Assembly (NCBI RefSeq): GCF_017356035.1
Contig: NZ_JAFIQX010000003.1
Span: 558,001-622,000, forward strand
Length of the DNA: 64,000 bases
Source of the DNA: Longitalea luteola
Lineage (GTDB): Bacteria > Bacteroidota > Bacteroidia > Chitinophagales > Chitinophagaceae
Reading direction: 5' to 3'
Positions 36,262 to 44,261 of the stretch are shown piece by piece. How positions within the stretch are numbered: position 1 is the first letter of the stretch; the number at the start of each line of letters is the position of its first letter. Below the pieces are notes generated by a model that was given only the letters and a program-made list of their open reading frames with translations, did not search any database and was not told the origin of the DNA. The translations under genes and the position numbers were made by a program.

Positions 36262-36299
36262 GGGTGGGCAGTTTTAGGAGTTTCTGCCCACCCATTTTT
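36262..36299 (+). terminator. Rho-independent terminator of the susCD pair 2 operon
   Basis: GGGTGGGCAG at 36262-36271 pairs perfectly with CTGCCCACCC at 36284-36293, loop 12 bases, followed by ATTTTTA. This is the cleanest terminator in the pectin locus. Confidence 0.88.
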
Positions 36300-36318
36300 A
36301 CCCCGGCCGCCTTTTATA

Positions 36319-36493
36319 GTTGACAAAGTTGAAAAGTTGGCAATGCTGATAGAGTTGACACGTTGACAGAGTTGACAGGTTGATAAAGTTGACAGGTTGA
36401 TAAAGTTGACAAGTTGATAAGGTTACTAGTTAACTGGTAAACAGGTTAACAGGTTAACTGGTTAACTGGTGAACAGGTTAACTGCTTAACAGC
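36319..36493. repeat. Long 8/9-bp array, GTTGACAG then GTTAACWG
   Basis: The first part (36319-36420) is built from GTTGACAA, GTTGACAG, GTTGATAAA and similar 8-9-bp words. From about 36421 it changes to octamers GTTAACTG, GTAAACAG, GTTAACAG, GTTAACTG, GTGAACAG. At roughly 175 bases it is the longest array in the window. There is no gene in the 36168-37041 gap; the rest is terminator, hairpin repeats and promoter module 3. Confidence 0.85.
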
Positions 36494-36551
36494 GATTAAA
36501 TGTTAAAAACACACTAAAATAAATCTATAATCCCTACCCTTAGTATTAATT

Positions 36552-36637
36552 ATTCCCCCTTTAGGGGGTTAGGGAGTATGATTCCCCTTTAGGGGGCTCG
36601 GGGGTACAATTCCCCCTTTAGGGGGTTAGGGGGTATC
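36552..36637. repeat. Three tandem 28-29-bp GC hairpin repeats
   Basis: Three copies (36552-36580, 36581-36608, 36609-36637) each start ATTCCCC(C)TTTAGGGGG and end in a second G-run. Each copy can fold as CCCCC-TTTA-GGGGG. The copies differ at a few positions and one lacks a C. Similar C-run/TTTA/G-run repeats are, from memory, common between genes in Bacteroidota. The many G-runs also permit G-quadruplex folding. Confidence 0.85.
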
Positions 36638-36732
36638 TTCTTGCTGGCAGTCGCGTAAAGGGGTATGGTTCTGGGTAATTTACGTTGATTGCCAGCATTT
36701 TATTTCCAACCAGGTATGTTATCGTTGCCGGT

Positions 36733-36794
36733 AACGTTTGCGTAAATAAAATTCCTTATTCGTTTCTGCGGGTTTAAATATCTGTGTACACTTG
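36733..36794 (+). promoter_or_regulatory. Operator-promoter module 3 (polygalacturonase operon)
   Basis: AACGTTTGC at 36733-36741 (continuing GT, a perfect PurR/LacI-type half-site CGTTTGCGT), ATATCT at 36778-36783, TACACTTG at 36787-36794. The 54-bp distance equals that of modules 1 and 2, while the sequence between is much less conserved, which supports real constraint. Predicted leader to the GH28 start is about 240 bases. Confidence 0.68.
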
Positions 36795-36816
36795 CCCTTG
36801 AAAAACAGGTATTAAC

Positions 36817-36886
36817 GTTACAGGTTGCATGTTTCAGCGCCTGTCCCGTTGAATGAGGGGACAGCCTGCAACTTGTAGCCTGTAAC
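36817..36886 (+). repeat. Heptamer-built hairpin in the GH28 leader
   Basis: Left units GTTACAG, GTTGCAT (36817-36830) face right units CTGCAAC, TTGTAGC, CTGTAAC (36866-36886) in reverse complement. An inner stem CTGTCCC/GGGACAG (36841-36847 and 36858-36864) lengthens the hairpin. The right arm has one extra heptamer. It lies about 20 bases after the predicted transcription start of module 3. Confidence 0.8.
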
Positions 36887-37041
36887 TTACATCTTTGGGA
36901 CGATTGCCTTGCAACGCGCTGATAACATGATTTTACCTTTTCCAAAACTACTGCAGGTACACGCAAAAAACGTTAAATCATCCTATTGGTTCTGCGGGGC
37001 AATACCTAAGCATATTAATTTATTGAAGTAAACAATTTGTA

Positions 37042-38688
37042 ATGAACAATTGGTTTAAAGCAGCAGCAGTAATTGGATTAATGACCTGTTCTTCGGGTGT
37101 ATTTGCTCAGGGCAAATTGCCGGTTATTCAACAGACAAGTTTCAAAAAGGATTCAACGTACATTACCAAATTCGGAGCAGTAGCCGATGGCCAAACCCTG
37201 AATACAAAGGCCATTAACGACGCTATTGACGCCTGTAACAAAAAAGGCGGTGGCGTAGTAGTTATTCCCGCCGGATTATGGCTTACAGGTCCGGTAGTAT
37301 TAAAAAGTAATGTGAACCTGCACCTGAAAAAAGGCGCCCTGTTACAATTCACCAAGGATAAAGACCAATACCCGCTGGTAGAAGGCAACTGGGAAGGGTT
37401 ACCACAAATGCGTAACCAGTCGCCCATTTCGGCTACCAATGCAACCAATATCGGCATTACCGGCCATGGCGTCATCGACGGCGGTGGCGAAGCCTGGCGC
37501 CAGGTGCGAAAAGAAAAGCTCACCGAGAGCCAGTGGAAAAAATGGATAGCGCAGGGCGGCGTAGTAAGCGATGATGGCAGATCATGGTATCCCTCCGAGC
37601 AATGGTTGAAGCCAACTAAAATGAAGAACCCCGGTGAGATCACAAAAGATAAAACGCCGGAATTCTATAAAAGTATTAAAGATTTTCTGCGTCCCAACCT
37701 CGTGGTTATTACCAAATGTAAAAAGATCCTGCTCGAAGGCGTAACCTTCCAGAACTCAGCAGCCTGGTGTTTACATCCGCTCATGAGCGAGGATCTGACC
37801 GTACGCAACGTAACCGTATTGAATCCCTGGTTTGCGCAGAACGGAGATGGCATCGATGTAGAGAGCTGCAAGAATGTTCTGATTGAAAACTCGGTATTTG
37901 ATGTAGGGGACGATGGTCTGTGTATGAAAAGCGGCCGCGATCATTGGGGAAGAGAAAGAGGCATGCCAACTGAAAATGTAATTATCCGCGATTGTAAAGT
38001 ATACCACGCCCATGGCGGATTTGTGATCGGCAGTGAAATGAGTGGCGGCGCCCGCAATATGTGGATCAGCAATTGTACATTCATTGGAACCGATATCGGC
38101 CTTCGCTTCAAAACTACCCGTGGCCGTGGCGGAGTTGTAGAGAATATTTACATCAGCGATATTCAAATGATCAATATCCCCGGCGAGGCCATTCTGTTCG
38201 ATATGTATTATATGTCGGTTGATCCCGTTGCGCTGGCTGGCGAAAAACGCGAACTGCCTAAAGTAGAAACCCTGCCGGTGACCGAAGCCACCCCCCAGTT
38301 CCAGAATTTCGTGATCAAGAATGTGGTTTGTAACGGAGCTGCCAAAGGCATCTTCATTCGCGGCGTACCCGAAATGCATGTAAAAAATGTGCACCTCGAG
38401 AACATGGTACTGGATGCTGCAAAAGGCATCGATATCCAGGAAGCCTCAGGCATTACCTTGAAGAACATTAAAATTCTGAGCGCCGATACCAAACCCGTTG
38501 TAGACATCATCAACAGCGATAACCTCACCTTTGATAAGCTCACTTATAATAAAGATGCTGAATTATTGTTCAGGGTGGCTGGCGACAGAACCAAAAAGAT
38601 CAACATCCTGAATACGGATGCATCAAAGGCCAAAGAAAAGATCCAGTATGAGTTTGGAGCATCTGAACAAAATGTAACAATTAAGTAA
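37042..38688 (+). CDS. Polygalacturonase-type glycoside hydrolase (GH28)
   Basis: 548 residues with a signal peptide (FKAAAVIGLMTCSSGVFAQG). It is a right-handed beta-helix with all GH28 signature sites: N267-G-D-G-I-D272, the catalytic pair Asp290-Asp291 in VGDDGLCMKSG, a His-containing block YHAHGGFVIGSEM, and Arg355-x-Lys357 in RFKT. The opening SYITKFGAVADG-like stretch (TYITKFGAVADGQTLNT) is typical. It cleaves galacturonan or rhamnogalacturonan oligomers in the periplasm or outside. An internal region after NGDGID is normal, and a loop insert near residues 155-205 (WYPSEQWLKPTKMKN) may shape an exo-acting site. It leads the second degradation operon. Confidence 0.95.
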   Translation: MNNWFKAAAVIGLMTCSSGVFAQGKLPVIQQTSFKKDSTYITKFGAVADGQTLNTKAINDAIDACNKKGGGVVVIPAGLWLTGPVVLKSNVNLHLKKGALLQFTKDKDQYPLVEGNWEGLPQMRNQSPISATNATNIGITGHGVIDGGGEAWRQVRKEKLTESQWKKWIAQGGVVSDDGRSWYPSEQWLKPTKMKNPGEITKDKTPEFYKSIKDFLRPNLVVITKCKKILLEGVTFQNSAAWCLHPLMSEDLTVRNVTVLNPWFAQNGDGIDVESCKNVLIENSVFDVGDDGLCMKSGRDHWGRERGMPTENVIIRDCKVYHAHGGFVIGSEMSGGARNMWISNCTFIGTDIGLRFKTTRGRGGVVENIYISDIQMINIPGEAILFDMYYMSVDPVALAGEKRELPKVETLPVTEATPQFQNFVIKNVVCNGAAKGIFIRGVPEMHVKNVHLENMVLDAAKGIDIQEASGITLKNIKILSADTKPVVDIINSDNLTFDKLTYNKDAELLFRVAGDRTKKINILNTDASKAKEKIQYEFGASEQNVTIK

Positions 38689-38716
38689 GTAAGGAACTTT
38701 AATAAATAAATTGGCT

Positions 38717-38794
38717 GTTGCAGGTTACAAGTTCCAGGGTAGAGGGCCCTTAGAACCTGCAACCCCCTGAAACCTGGAACCTGTAACTTGTAAC
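38717..38794 (+). repeat. Inverted heptamer hairpin between GH28 and GH105-type genes
   Basis: Left units GTTGCAG, GTTACAA, GTTCCAG (38717-38737), a central AGGGCCCT palindrome, and right units CTGCAAC, CTGAAAC, CTGGAAC, CTGTAAC, TTGTAAC (to 38794). The right arm has extra units relative to the left. The three left units are identical, in order, to 61164-61184. Confidence 0.88.
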
Positions 38795-38815
38795 CTTTAT
38801 CTAAAAAAACAACTC

Positions 38816-40756
38816 ATGAAGTTTACACGCGCTTTGATTGCCATAAGCACTGTATTTACAATAACTACGCACGCCCAGCAGGGAACTGCCGTGTCGGGCG
38901 TGGCCACGTCAGATAAAATGAACTGGTCGCAGGGAATGGCGGCCTCCGTAATGAGCTGGTGGAACGATGCTGAAGCCCAAAAGCCCGGCAGATGGAGCTA
39001 TGATATGGGCGTAGTATTAAAAGGCATGGAAGCTTTATGGAAAGCTACCGGCGATGCCTCCTACTTCAAATACATCCAGAAAAGCATGGACGCCTGGGTA
39101 GATGAAGAAGGCAACATCCGCAATTATGAAGCCGATGAATACAATATCGACCACGTAAATAATGGTAAACTGTTATTGCTGTTATACCGGGTAACCGAAA
39201 AACCCAAGTATAAAAAAGCGGCCGAACATTTACGCGCCCAATTGCAAACGCATCCCCGCACCAAACAGGGCGGTTTCTGGCACAAGAAAATATATCCCTG
39301 GCAGGTATGGCTCGATGGGCTGTATATGGGGCAGCCCTTTTATGCCGAATACGCTATGCTGTTTGGAGAAGATACCGTCTTCAATGATATCACCCGCCAG
39401 TTTGCCAACATCGAGCGCAATACCCGCGACCCGAAAACCGGCTTGCTGTACCATGGCTGGGACGAATCAAAAGAACAGCAATGGGCCAATAAACAAACCG
39501 GAACATCACCGCATTTCTGGGGCCGCGCTTTAGGCTGGTACGGAATGGCTATGGTGGATGTGCTGGATTATTTCCCCGCCAATCACCCCGGCCGCGATAC
39601 CATCATCGGTATTTTGAACCGGTTCACCAAAGCCGTTACCAAAGTACAGGACGCTAAAACCGGTTTATGGTACGATATAGTTGACCTGCCAACCCGGCCT
39701 AAGAACTACCTGGAAGCATCGGCTTCTGCCATGCTGGTATATACCATGGCCAAAGGTGTTCGCAAAGGTTACCTGCCTGCCAGCTACTGGGCCAATGCCC
39801 AAAAAGGCTACGCCGGCATTCTGAAAACATTTGTTGACAGGAATGCAGAAGGGCAGGTGCAGTTGAAAGGAACGGTAAAAGTTTCCGGCCTGGGTGGTAA
39901 CCCTTATCGCGATGGCAGCTTTGAATACTATATGCGTGAGCCGGTGATCGTGAACGACTGGAAAGGTATAGGTGCTTACCTGCTGGCCGGCGCCGAAATG
40001 GAGAACCTGCCTGCCGATATGCCCGGTAAAGGCAAAACGGTAACGCTCGATTACTACTTCAATCACGAGGATAAAAAGAACCTGCATGGTTTTCAGTATC
40101 CAACCCATTATACCTGGAATGAAATGAGCTATAACGGGTTCAGCTACCTGGGAGATGTTTTCAGCAGCTACGGCGCCAAACTCAATACCCTGGAAGCAGC
40201 GCCAACAGCAGCCAACCTCGCCAAGTCTGATGTATATATCATTGTTGACCCGGATGGACTGAAAGATAACAAGAACCCCAACTATGTAGAAGACGCGCAC
40301 GTCAAGACCATCAGCGACTGGGTGAAAAAAGGCGGCGTACTGGTATTGATGGCGAACGATAGTGTGAACTGCGACCTGGCTCATTTTAATAAGCTGGCCA
40401 ATACCTTTGGTATTAACTTCAGTAACCGCGGCCGCAACTTTGTAAAAGGCGATCAATATGAGACCGGCGCTGTACCCATAGCACCCGGTAACGAGATTTT
40501 CAAACAAACCAAAAAGACCTACCTGAAGGAGATCAGCATCATTGAAACCAAGGCGCCAGCCCGCCCTGTAGTGAAAGCCGAAAACGATGTGGTGATGGCA
40601 GTGGCCAAATATGGCAAAGGAACCGTATTCGCTGTAGGCGATCCCTGGTTATATAACGAGTACACCGACGGCCGTAAAATACCCGCGGAGTACCAAAATG
40701 CCAAAGCAGCTTATGAATTAGCCAAATGGCTGCTTTTACAGGTACCGAAGAAGTAA
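38816..40756 (+). CDS. Unsaturated rhamnogalacturonyl hydrolase (GH105 type) with C-terminal DUF4350-like domain
   Basis: 646 residues, signal peptide at the start (ALIAISTVFTITTHAQQ). Residues about 40-400 form the (alpha/alpha)6 barrel of the GH88/GH105 enzymes: WLDGLYMGQPF contains the catalytic-type Asp, and FWGRALGWYGMAMVD and GGNPYRDGSFEYYM are family blocks. It removes the unsaturated uronic acid left by pectate or rhamnogalacturonan lyases. Residues about 415-646 form a separate domain (DYYFNHEDKKN, then DVYIIVDPDG and GGVLVLMANDSVN) resembling DUF4350/GATase-like folds. Fusion of these two is known in Bacteroidota from recognition; the function of the second domain is not clear. The gene lies 127 bases after GH28. 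Confidence 0.88.
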   Translation: MKFTRALIAISTVFTITTHAQQGTAVSGVATSDKMNWSQGMAASVMSWWNDAEAQKPGRWSYDMGVVLKGMEALWKATGDASYFKYIQKSMDAWVDEEGNIRNYEADEYNIDHVNNGKLLLLLYRVTEKPKYKKAAEHLRAQLQTHPRTKQGGFWHKKIYPWQVWLDGLYMGQPFYAEYAMLFGEDTVFNDITRQFANIERNTRDPKTGLLYHGWDESKEQQWANKQTGTSPHFWGRALGWYGMAMVDVLDYFPANHPGRDTIIGILNRFTKAVTKVQDAKTGLWYDIVDLPTRPKNYLEASASAMLVYTMAKGVRKGYLPASYWANAQKGYAGILKTFVDRNAEGQVQLKGTVKVSGLGGNPYRDGSFEYYMREPVIVNDWKGIGAYLLAGAEMENLPADMPGKGKTVTLDYYFNHEDKKNLHGFQYPTHYTWNEMSYNGFSYLGDVFSSYGAKLNTLEAAPTAANLAKSDVYIIVDPDGLKDNKNPNYVEDAHVKTISDWVKKGGVLVLMANDSVNCDLAHFNKLANTFGINFSNRGRNFVKGDQYETGAVPIAPGNEIFKQTKKTYLKEISIIETKAPARPVVKAENDVVMAVAKYGKGTVFAVGDPWLYNEYTDGRKIPAEYQNAKAAYELAKWLLLQVPKK

Positions 40757-40944
40757 TATTTTACCCGCTGGTTGTCAACATACTGAATAAGTACCAAACA
40801 GCGGGTTCAAGGTAAGTGCAGGACAGCACACCTGAAATTAATACGCATCTTGTGGCTGCATCCGGCAGTTGACCGGCGATTTTTTGACGTATAGCAAAAA
40901 TTGATTACCTAAATAAAGATTTATAAAAATTAAACGCGTAGTGT

Positions 40945-42459
40945 ATGATCCTTTCGAGGTATAACCTGAAAAATATCAGTGCGCAGGATATAGAAACGCC
41001 TGCAGAATCTGTTTTTGATCTTCCTGAAAAAGTGTTGCAATTTGGTACAGGCGTACTGTTGCGTGGTTTACCCGATTATTTTATCGACAAAGCCAATCGC
41101 CAGGGCGTATTTAATGGCCGGGTGGTTGTGGTTAAATCAACCGACAGCGATTCTTCCGCATTCGATAAACAGGATGGATTATATACTTTATGCGTTCGCG
41201 GTCTGGAAGGCGGTAAAAAAGTAGAAGAGAACATCGTTAACTCCTCTATCAGCCGCGTATTGAGCGCAAAGGACGAATGGAGCGAAATTCTGCAATGTGC
41301 TCATAATCCCAATATGCAGATCATCATTTCCAATACGACAGAAGTAGGTATTCAGCTGGTACAGGACGATATCAACCGCATGCCGCCGGTTTCTTTCCCC
41401 GGCAAACTGCTGGCTTTCCTGTTAGAGCGGTATAAAGCATTCGACGGCAGCCGCCAGAGCGGTATGGTCATCGTACCTACCGAGCTGATCCCCGACAATG
41501 GTAAAAAACTGGAATCGATCGTATTGGAACTGGCCCATTTGAACGGCCTCGACGATAATTTCATTCAATGGCTCGAGAACTGCAATTATTTCTGCAGTTC
41601 CCTGGTCGACCGTATTGTTCCCGGTAAACCTGATGCAGCCACCCGCGAACAGCTCGAAAAACAGTTCGGTTACAAAGACGAGCTGCTGACTATGTCAGAA
41701 GTATACCGCCTTTGGGCTATTGAGGGCGGCGAACACATAAGATCAGTGCTTACTTTCGCCTCGGTTGACGAAGGCGTGGTAATAGCACCTGACATCAACC
41801 TCTTCAGAGAACTGAAATTACGTATGCTGAATGGTACGCATACTTTATCGTGCGGACTGGCGTACCTGGGTGGCTTTGGCACCGTAAAGCAGGCGATGGA
41901 TGATGCAGGCATGCAAACATTTATCTCTCAACTGATGTTAAATGAAATAGCAACCGGCATTCCTTACAATGTAGAACCTGGCGTTTCTCAAACGTTTGGC
42001 AATAAAGTACTGGACCGCTTCGCCAATCCGAATATCGAGCACCACTGGATCAACATTACCATGCAATACACGTCAAAAATGAAAATGCGTAATGTGCCCG
42101 TGATCCTGACGTATGCAGAACGGATAAAGACAGTACCCGAGAATATTGCTCTGGGATTTGCTGCTTATCTGTTATTTTTGAAGCCCGTAAATAAAAAACA
42201 GGATAAATATTACGGCGAATGGCAGGGAAAAGAGTACCTGATCCAGGACGACTTTGCCGCTTATTTCTTTGAAAAATGGAGCAAGCTGAAACCGGCCCAA
42301 CTGGCCGATGAAGTATTGGCCGATACTTCCCTGTGGGGAGCCGACCTGAGCGCCATACCTGGCTTTGCCCAGGCAGTAAAAGATAATATGGCTTCATTGC
42401 TGGAAGCTGGCGTTGCTAAAACAATTCAAACACATCAGACCAAAAAAGTATTGGCGTAA
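40945..42459 (+). CDS. uxaB: Tagaturonate reductase (altronate oxidoreductase) UxaB
   Basis: NADH-dependent reduction of D-tagaturonate to D-altronate, second step of galacturonate catabolism. 504 residues of the mannitol dehydrogenase/UxaB family: an N-terminal nucleotide-binding motif QFGTGVLLRG (residues about 32-41), NTTEVGIQ near 133-140, and a C-terminal substrate block with KLRMLNGTHTLSCGLAYLGG (residues about 292-311) holding the conserved Lys-x-Leu-x-Asn-x-x-H. The stop codon overlaps the uxaA start as TAATG, so the two are translationally coupled. The 188-base gap upstream shows no clear TAnnTTTG box and no operator module, so it could be read through from GH105 or use an unseen promoter. 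Confidence 0.94.
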   Translation: MILSRYNLKNISAQDIETPAESVFDLPEKVLQFGTGVLLRGLPDYFIDKANRQGVFNGRVVVVKSTDSDSSAFDKQDGLYTLCVRGLEGGKKVEENIVNSSISRVLSAKDEWSEILQCAHNPNMQIIISNTTEVGIQLVQDDINRMPPVSFPGKLLAFLLERYKAFDGSRQSGMVIVPTELIPDNGKKLESIVLELAHLNGLDDNFIQWLENCNYFCSSLVDRIVPGKPDAATREQLEKQFGYKDELLTMSEVYRLWAIEGGEHIRSVLTFASVDEGVVIAPDINLFRELKLRMLNGTHTLSCGLAYLGGFGTVKQAMDDAGMQTFISQLMLNEIATGIPYNVEPGVSQTFGNKVLDRFANPNIEHHWINITMQYTSKMKMRNVPVILTYAERIKTVPENIALGFAAYLLFLKPVNKKQDKYYGEWQGKEYLIQDDFAAYFFEKWSKLKPAQLADEVLADTSLWGADLSAIPGFAQAVKDNMASLLEAGVAKTIQTHQTKKVLA

Positions 42460-44114
42460 TGAAGAAAAAGGTCTTAAAAGTTCATGAAGATGATAATGTG
42501 GTGGTAGCACTCACCAACTTATCAAAAGGTGAAACAGTATCCCTGAATGGCCAGGAATATACCCTGCAGGAAGATATAACTGCAAAACACAAATTTGTAG
42601 CAACTGATCTCAATGCAGGCGACTCCATCATCATGTATGGAGTATTGGTTGGAAAAGCCCAGTCACCCATCAGGAAAGGCGGTCTTATTTCTACCGCCAA
42701 CGTTAAACACGCAGCCAACGATTTCGAGATCAGCCCACAACGTAATATTCAATGGAAGAAGCCCGATGTTTCGAAGTTCGTCGGCCGCACGTTTATGGGC
42801 TATCATCGCCCCAACGGTGAGGTAGGTACTGCAAACTACTGGCTCGTTATTCCAATGGTGTTCTGCGAAAACCGTAACCTCGATGTGTTACAGGAATCGC
42901 TGGTGCGCGATCTGGGTTATGGCCGTAATAAAAAATACAAATACCAGGCACAACAGCTCATAGAGTTATATAAGACGGGTAAAAGCGTTGAAGACATTCT
43001 GAACGCTGATCTCCGTGCTACCGCCAGCGAAGAGAACGCTCAGCGGTTGTTCCCCAACGTTGACGGAATCAAGTTCCTGAACCACGAAGGCGGTTGCGGC
43101 GGAACCCGCCAGGATGCACAGGCATTATGCGGTCTGCTCGCCGGGTACATTACGCACCCCAACTGTGCCGGCGCTACCGTACTGAGCCTGGGCTGCCAGA
43201 ATGCACAGGTATCTATTCTGGAAGAAGAGATCAAAAAGCGCGATGCTAAATTCAGCAAGCCTTTATACATCCTGGAGCAACAGAAGATCGGACTGGAATC
43301 TGATCTGCTGGCGGCTGCTATTAAACATACTTTCGCCGGCTTGATCATTGCCAACCAAACCAAACGCGAACCGGCGCCGCTGAGCAGGCTGTGCATCGGG
43401 TTGGAGTGCGGCGGCAGTGATGGCTTCTCCGGTATTTCTGCCAACCCCGCCATCGGTTACACATCCGATTTGCTGGTAGGTTTGGGCGGTTCGGTTATTC
43501 TTTCCGAATTCCCTGAACTGTGCGGCGTAGAGCAGGAACTGAGCGACCGTTGCGTTCAGGTTGACGTTGCAAAACGGTTCTCGCACCTGATGAAAACCTA
43601 TAATGCCGCAGCCGTTGCTGTAGGCAGTGGTTTTGATATGAACCCATCTCCGGGTAATATCAAGGACGGTCTCATTACCGATGCCATTAAATCGGCCGGT
43701 GCTGCTAAAAAAGGTGGTACCTCACCGGTAACTGATGTACTGGATTATCCTGAAAAGGTAACCAAACCCGGTTTGAACCTGCTGTGCACACCTGGTAATG
43801 ATGTAGAATCAACTACCGCCGAAGTAGCCAGTGGTGCCAACGTGGTGCTGTTCACCACAGGCCTGGGTACACCAACCGGTAATCCTATTGCACCGGTTAT
43901 TAAATTGTCGAGCAACACCGCTTTATATAATAAAATGCGCGATATCATCGATATCAACACCGGCACCATCATCGAAGGGGAAGAGACCATCGAGCAGGCT
44001 GGTGAGCGCATACTGGACTATGTGATCAAAGTAGCCAGCGGTGAACTGGAGGTCAGTGCCGTTCGGCATGGCCAGGATGATTTCATTCCCTGGAAACGCG
44101 GGGTATCGTTATAA
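42459..44114 (+). CDS. uxaA: Altronate dehydratase UxaA
   Basis: Dehydrates D-altronate to 2-keto-3-deoxy-D-gluconate. 551 residues with the small N-terminal SAF domain (HEDDNVVVALTNLSKGETVSLNGQEYTL) and the large iron-dependent catalytic domain with EGGCGGTRQDAQALCGLLAGYI near residues 208-229, ECGGSDGFSGISANPAIG near 311-328 and GNDVESTTAEVASGANVV near 447-464. The start overlaps the uxaB stop by one base. UxaA completes the galacturonate to KDG conversion before kdgK and kdgA. Confidence 0.95.
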   Translation: MKKKVLKVHEDDNVVVALTNLSKGETVSLNGQEYTLQEDITAKHKFVATDLNAGDSIIMYGVLVGKAQSPIRKGGLISTANVKHAANDFEISPQRNIQWKKPDVSKFVGRTFMGYHRPNGEVGTANYWLVIPMVFCENRNLDVLQESLVRDLGYGRNKKYKYQAQQLIELYKTGKSVEDILNADLRATASEENAQRLFPNVDGIKFLNHEGGCGGTRQDAQALCGLLAGYITHPNCAGATVLSLGCQNAQVSILEEEIKKRDAKFSKPLYILEQQKIGLESDLLAAAIKHTFAGLIIANQTKREPAPLSRLCIGLECGGSDGFSGISANPAIGYTSDLLVGLGGSVILSEFPELCGVEQELSDRCVQVDVAKRFSHLMKTYNAAAVAVGSGFDMNPSPGNIKDGLITDAIKSAGAAKKGGTSPVTDVLDYPEKVTKPGLNLLCTPGNDVESTTAEVASGANVVLFTTGLGTPTGNPIAPVIKLSSNTALYNKMRDIIDINTGTIIEGEETIEQAGERILDYVIKVASGELEVSAVRHGQDDFIPWKRGVSL

Positions 44115-44122
44115 ATTCTAAC

Positions 44123-44153
44123 AAGTGTGCCACACCTCGAGGTGCGGCCACTT
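44123..44153 (+). terminator. Hairpin after uxaA
   Basis: AAGTGTGCCACACCTC (44123-44138) faces GAGGTGCGGCCACTT (44139-44153), a nearly closed stem-loop with a few internal mismatches. There is no T-run on the plus strand, so it may pause or protect mRNA rather than stop transcription. It divides uxaBA from uxaC-kdgKA. Confidence 0.55.
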
Positions 44154-44216
44154 TGAGTTTGAAATAATAATCTTTAATAACTAATAGGAGAGTGGAGAAT
44201 ATAGTGAGCCGATTTC

Positions 44217-44258
44217 ACCATTGACCATTCACCATTGACCATTCACCATTGACCATTC
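44217..44258 (+). repeat. Six-unit heptamer array directly before uxaC
   Basis: ACCATTG and ACCATTC alternate three times in perfect register (42 bases) and end 3 bases before the uxaC ATG. The array thus fills the ribosome-landing region. Changes in copy number would change the distance between the ATG and anything upstream by 7 or 14 bases without touching the coding frame. Confidence 0.9.
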
Positions 44259-44261
44259 ACA

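Noticed and set aside
36319-36493. CRISPR array
   Set aside because: Units are 8-9 bp with no conserved repeat plus unique spacer pattern, and no cas genes are nearby.
36552-36637. Telomere-like TTAGGG repeat
   Set aside because: The TTAGGG word is only part of a 29-bp hairpin unit and is not itself tandem.
39665-40507. 280-codon minus-strand frame inside the GH105-type gene
   Set aside because: It lies antisense to a clear glycoside hydrolase with signal peptide and family motifs; long antisense frames are common in this GC range.
44217-44258. Coding repeat belonging to an upstream extension of uxaC
   Set aside because: uxaC homology begins at the ATG at 44262 and a 42-base ACCATTS array does not resemble any UxaC N-terminus.
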